Assembly: GCF_023184515.1 (NCBI RefSeq) | Contig: NZ_JAAHBP010000017.1 | Coordinates: forward strand, 124,001 to 188,000 | Source of the DNA: Streptomyces sp. D2-8 | Lineage (GTDB): Bacteria; Actinomycetota; Actinomycetes; Streptomycetales; Streptomycetaceae | DNA length: 64,000 nucleotides | Reading direction: 5' to 3' | Shown: piece after piece, positions 60,164 through 64,000 of the stretch | How positions within the stretch are numbered: the stretch's first letter is position 1 | Layout of the letters: each line of letters starts with the position of its first letter | Position numbers and translations under genes: made by a program | Notes under the pieces: generated by a model | Told to the model about the DNA's origin: nothing | Databases searched by the model: none | The model's input: the letters and a program-made list of their open reading frames with translations, nothing else

Positions 60164-63100
60164 GATGCAGATCCGGCTGACCGTCGTAGATCCGCTGGAC
60201 CCGTCGGCGCCGGCGCGGGACCGCGCCCCGCGCAGCGACGTGCTGGTCACGGCACCCGCCGGTACGGCGCTCGCTGCGGTGGCCTCGGCGCTCGCCCAGG
60301 TGGTCTCCGGCGGTGACGGCTCGGGCTCGCCCGTGCTGTACGCCGGGGAGCAGCGGCTGGACGCCCAGCGCTGCACGCTCGGCGAGCCCCCGCTGACCGA
60401 CGGTGCCGTGCTGTCCGTGGGCGCGCCCGGAGAGCCCGAGCCGCACCCCGAGCTGGACGACGCCCCGGCCCAGCTCCAGGTCGTCGCCGGCCCCGACGCG
60501 GGCGGCGTCCACCTGCTGCACGGCGGCGAGATCCGCATCGGCCGCTCCGCGGACGCCGACGTGCCCCTTGACGACCCGGACGTCTCCCGGCTGCACTGCG
60601 CGGTGACGGTGAGCGCGGACGGCCGCGTCGCGGTCGCCGACCTGGACTCCACGAACGGCACGACGGTGAACGGCACGCGGGTGGGCGGCCGGGCGGTCGC
60701 TTTCGCGCCGGGTGCGCTGCTGCGGATCGGCGAGTCGGCCCTGCGGCTGGCTCCCGCCGGGGGGCCCGGGGGCCGGGTGGAGACGACTCCGGACGGGGAG
60801 GGGCACGTGCGCGTGGCCGAGCCCGCCGGGGGCGGGGCGGAGTCCCCCGCATCTCCCGCGCGCGTGGCCGACCCGGGACCGGCCGGGCCCCTCGGCCCCA
60901 CGCACCACGCCTACGGCTCGGCGGCCTGGGGCGCGCCGGGCGCTTCGGGGCACGGCTCCGCCGATCCGGCCGTAGTGCCGGGGCAGGGTGGGGCGCCGAG
61001 GATCGAGAACGGAGGCGCGGGGTCGGAAGCGCCGCGGGGACGGGACCAGGGGGGCTGGACCCGCCTGGCGGGCAGCGGCGGCGAGGCCCGCTCGGGAGGC
61101 AACCGAAGCGAGATGCCGCCCCCGGGCGCCGGGCGCACGGCCCGCGCGGGAGACGCCCAGGGAGAAGCGCCCTCGCGAGGCACCACGGACGCGGCCCGCT
61201 CGGCAGGCAACCACAGCGAGGTGCCGCCCCGGGGCGCCGGGCGCACGGCCCGGGGAAGCAACAACCGGAGCGGGGCGCCGATCGCCGGCACTGGGGGTGA
61301 GGCGCGCGGTGGATCGCGGTCAGGGACCGCCGGGGCCACGCAGGCCGCCTTCGGGACTCACGGAGCACAGACCGCGCAGCACGCCACCGCTCAGGGTTCG
61401 CCGCCCCTGGCCTCTCCCGGCGCCCCGGCCGACACCGCGCGGCAGCGCGACGGGGTCCGGCCCGGAAGCGGCGCCGGAGACACCCATGCGGGTCGTTCCG
61501 GGGCCGGGGCGTTCGGCGAAGCGGCCCCCGTCCGGCCCGCGCCGGCGTCCGAGGCCGGCGCCGCGCACGGCACCGGTCCTCACCCCTGGGGCCCGGACGG
61601 GCCGGCCGGTGCCGGCGACCCGGCCCTCGCGGAGCAGCGTGCCGGTCGTGGGCGCAAGGGCACTCCGCTCCGCGGCACCGACGTGCCCCCGGGCACCCGC
61701 AGGCGTGGCGGGCTCGGGGCGTGGGCCCGGCGGCTGGCCGGAGGCCGTGGCGAGCAGGCCGAGGAACCGCGCGAGGCATACGAGGACGACTCGGCCGCAC
61801 GGGTGACGGAGCACCACCCGGTCGTCGTGCCGGCCGCGCCGGAGACCTGGCCGGACCCGGCCACGCTGCTGCTCACGGCCCTGGGGCCCGGGCCGCGGCT
61901 GTGGGAGCGCGGCCCCGGCCACCCGGAGGCGCTCGCCGTGCGCCTCGGTACGGCCGACCGGGCGGCACCGGACGGCTCGGGTCTGCTGCCCGCCGTACCC
62001 GTGACGGCCGGGCTGCGCGAGGTCGGCGCCCTGGGGCTGGCGGGGCCGCGGGCACGGCTGGCCGGGCTGGCCCGTGCCGTGCTGGCCCAGCTCACCGCGC
62101 TGCACTCCCCCGACACGCTGGAGATCGTCCTGATCGCCGCGGACCGCTCCCGTCCCCTCGAGGAGCGCACCGCCGAGTGGTCCTGGCTGGGCTGGCTGCC
62201 GCACGTCCGCCCTGGGCACGGGCAGGACTGCCGGCTGCTCCTGGCCCACGACCGCGAGCAGGCCGCCGCCCGCACCGACGAACTCACCCGCCGCTTGGAG
62301 GACCAGCTCGCGGAGGCGGGCCCGGGCGGCGGCCCCGAGGGGATCGGCGGCTCGCAGCCGCCCACCGGTGCCGACCCGTCCCCGCACCACTCCGTCCCGG
62401 CCCCCCGCCGCCCGTCCTGGGCCCGGGGTGACGACACCGGCACCGACGAGACGGCCGGTTTCCCCGGCCCGTACACGGTCGTGGTCGTGGACGGCGACCC
62501 CGGCGGCGCCGATCTGCGCAAAGCCGTCGCGCGGCTGGCGCTGGAGGGCCCCCGGGCCGGGATCCACGTCGTCTGCCTGGCCGAGACGGCCGCCGCCTCC
62601 CCGGCCTCGCCCGTGACGGAGACCTACGAGGCGGCCTGCTCGACGACACCGACCTTCCGGCAGTGCGGCGCGGTCGCGCTGCTCAGCGGTGATGTGGCGA
62701 CGGCCCTGCGGCTGCTGCGCGTGGCCCGGGCCGGCGGTGACGGCTCACCGGCCGGGCCCGTCGGGCACGGCACGGTCGCCACCGTCGACGCCGTCTCCGC
62801 GGCCTGGGCCGAGCGGTTCGCGCGGGCGCTGGCGCCGCTGCGGACGGACGGCCAGGCGAGCGAGCGCCAGCCGCGCGTCTCCGCACCGCTGCCGCAGGCG
62901 GCCCGGCTGCTGGACGAGCTGGGTCTGGCCCGGGCGACCCCGGCGTCGCTGATGGCACGCTGGGCGGACGCGGCCGACGACACCGAGGCGCTGGGCGGCC
63001 GTGTGCGCGCGGTGCTGGGCGCCGGGCCGCGCGGCCCGGTCTGCGTGGACCTCGCGGTCCAGGGACCGCATCTGCTGATCGAGGGCCCGCCCGGCAGCGG

Positions 63101-64000
63101 CCGTACGGAGCTGCTGCGGTCGATCGTCGCGTCCCTGGCCGCCGCCGAGCGGCCGGACCGCCTCGGCATCGTGCTGGTCGACGGCCGGGGCGGCCCGGGC
63201 GCGGGCGGCGGCCACGGCGAGGGCCTGCAGGTGTGTACGGACGTACCGCATGTCACCACGCTGCTCATGGCCCACGACCCGGTCCGGATGCGGGAGTTCG
63301 CGCAGTCCCTGAGCGCCGAGCTGAAGCGGCGTGCCGAGCTGCTCGGGCGGTCCGACTTCGCCGAGTGGCACACCGGGCGCGAGCTGTCGGGCCGTATGGT
63401 CGCCCAGCGCACGGCGACGGAACGGGGCGGTGCCCAGGCCGAGGCGGCCGCCGCGGGCGGGGCAGGCGACCTCGACTCGCCGTCCAGTTCCACCCTGCGG
63501 CTGCGGCCCGGAGCGGCCCGGCGGCGGACGGAGGCGGCCGCGCCCCCGCTCCCCCGGCTCGTCGTGGTCGTCGACGATCTGGACGCGCTGGTCTCCCCGG
63601 CGCTCGGCTCGACCGGGCGGCCCGCGGCCGGGTCGGTGATGCGCGCGCTGGAGGCCGTGGCCCGGGAGGGCGAGCGGCTCGGAATCCATCTGGTGGCGGC
63701 CACCGGCCCGTGCGCCCGTACGGCGGAGACGGAACCGGCGCGCCGGGCCACCCTGCGCGTCACGCTCGACGCCCCGGCCCCGGTCCCGGGCCGTGGGGGC
63801 ACCTCCCTGTTCGAGCGAAGCCGAGAACTTGGGGGAGAGCCCGCTCCCGGCCGGGGACGGGTGACCGGTGCGGACGGGCGGGTCACGCCGTTCCAGGGCG
63901 GGCGGGTCACCGGCCGGATCCCCCGGACGGCGACGCTGCGCCCCACGGTCGTCCCCCTGGAATGGCACCGCATGGGTGACCCTCCGGCCCGGCGTCCGGT
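60164..64000 (+). CDS. FHA-domain FtsK/SpoIIIE-like ATPase (3' partial)
   Basis: At least 1279 codons, open to the window edge, so not closed by a stop. An FHA domain lies at about residues 103-195 (IRIGRSADADVPLDDPDVSR, DSTNGTTVNG), binding phosphothreonine. A 350-residue low-complexity Ala/Gly/Arg linker follows, then a large ATPase region: GPPGSGRTE at about 974-982 occupies the Walker A position with Arg in place of the usual Lys, and VVVVDDLD at about 1133 is the Walker B. The short N-terminal ubiquitin-like region (MQIRLTVVDPLDPS) is also typical. ATG 60164 was chosen; an in-frame GTG at 60122 is possible. Next to pkaA, a likely signalling partner. Confidence 0.85.
63793..63840. repeat. 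Streptomyces palindromic repeat inserted in frame
   Basis: GTGGGGGCACCTCCC, a short loop with GTTCGAGCGAAGCCGAGAAC and TTGGGGGAG form an imperfect hairpin. I recognise this as a dispersed repeat usually found between Streptomyces genes. Here it keeps the frame and adds GGTSLFERSRELGGE to the FHA-FtsK protein. Confidence 0.55.

Overview
The window is chromosomal DNA of a Streptomyces. Base composition is very GC-rich with almost exclusive G/C at third codon positions, many genes overlap by GTGA or ATGA, there is one tmRNA, and several genes are recognisable Streptomyces markers (sigU/rsuA, nnaR/narK, matA/matB, pkaA/pkaB, hupA). From memory, the order from the beta-N-acetylhexosaminidase (about 18.6 kb) to the pkaA region (about 60 kb) follows the SCO2943-SCO2975 block of S. 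coelicolor; no alignment was run. No tRNA, rRNA, prophage, insertion sequence or CRISPR array was seen.

Layout. 0-3.6 kb: the end of an osmoprotectant (OpuC/ProU-type) ABC operon, then an ArsR-family regulator preceded by five phased 14-bp repeats and a TTA-containing micro-gene. 3.6-12.5 kb: a secreted Lon-like protease, an IclR regulator, an SF2 helicase, an MFS exporter and a DUF6083-like protein (both with TTA codons), a LAxTG surface protein and a tandem SUKH-4 protein. 12.8-18.3 kb: a three-subunit xanthine-dehydrogenase-type molybdenum hydroxylase operon whose 2Fe-2S subunit carries about 547 extra disordered residues. 18.6-23.6 kb: an amino-sugar uptake operon (binding protein, two permeases, GH20 hexosaminidase) with a DasR-like site upstream. 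23.8-33.7 kb: DUF3039, AlgH/YqgE, murA (3' end tandemly duplicated), hupA, malic enzyme, a candidate structured RNA, HelD, RsuA/SigU and a CGNR zinc-finger protein. 34-36.8 kb: the nitrate genes nnaR-narK with a GlnR-like site. 36.9-45.4 kb: a Pro-repeat membrane protein, the mat exopolysaccharide genes (matA, matB and a coupled acyltransferase), a LysR regulator, a 22-bp minisatellite and a DUF2637 protein. 45.6-50.1 kb: an MFS transporter, a YicI-type alpha-xylosidase and a LacI regulator with an 18-bp palindromic operator. 50.2-60.1 kb: ssrA, smpB, a C-terminal processing protease, ftsX-ftsE, a zinc-ribbon micro-protein, a LAETG surface protein, prfB, pkaB and pkaA. From 60.2 kb to the window end: a large FHA-FtsK-like ATPase that runs off the edge.

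Functional themes. Amino-sugar metabolism recurs: uptake and cleavage of GlcNAc oligomers (18.6-23.6 kb), MurA in peptidoglycan synthesis, and MatB, linked to poly-GlcNAc synthesis. Trans-translation (ssrA-smpB), release factor 2 and the FtsEX cell-wall module lie together. The Ser/Thr kinases PkaA and PkaB stand back to back with an FHA protein, a plausible phosphothreonine-binding partner. The items most worth a second look are the oversized 2Fe-2S subunit, the 14-bp iterons, the duplicated murA tail, the candidate ncRNA, the acyltransferase coupled to matB, and the FHA-FtsK protein whose Walker A lysine is replaced by arginine.
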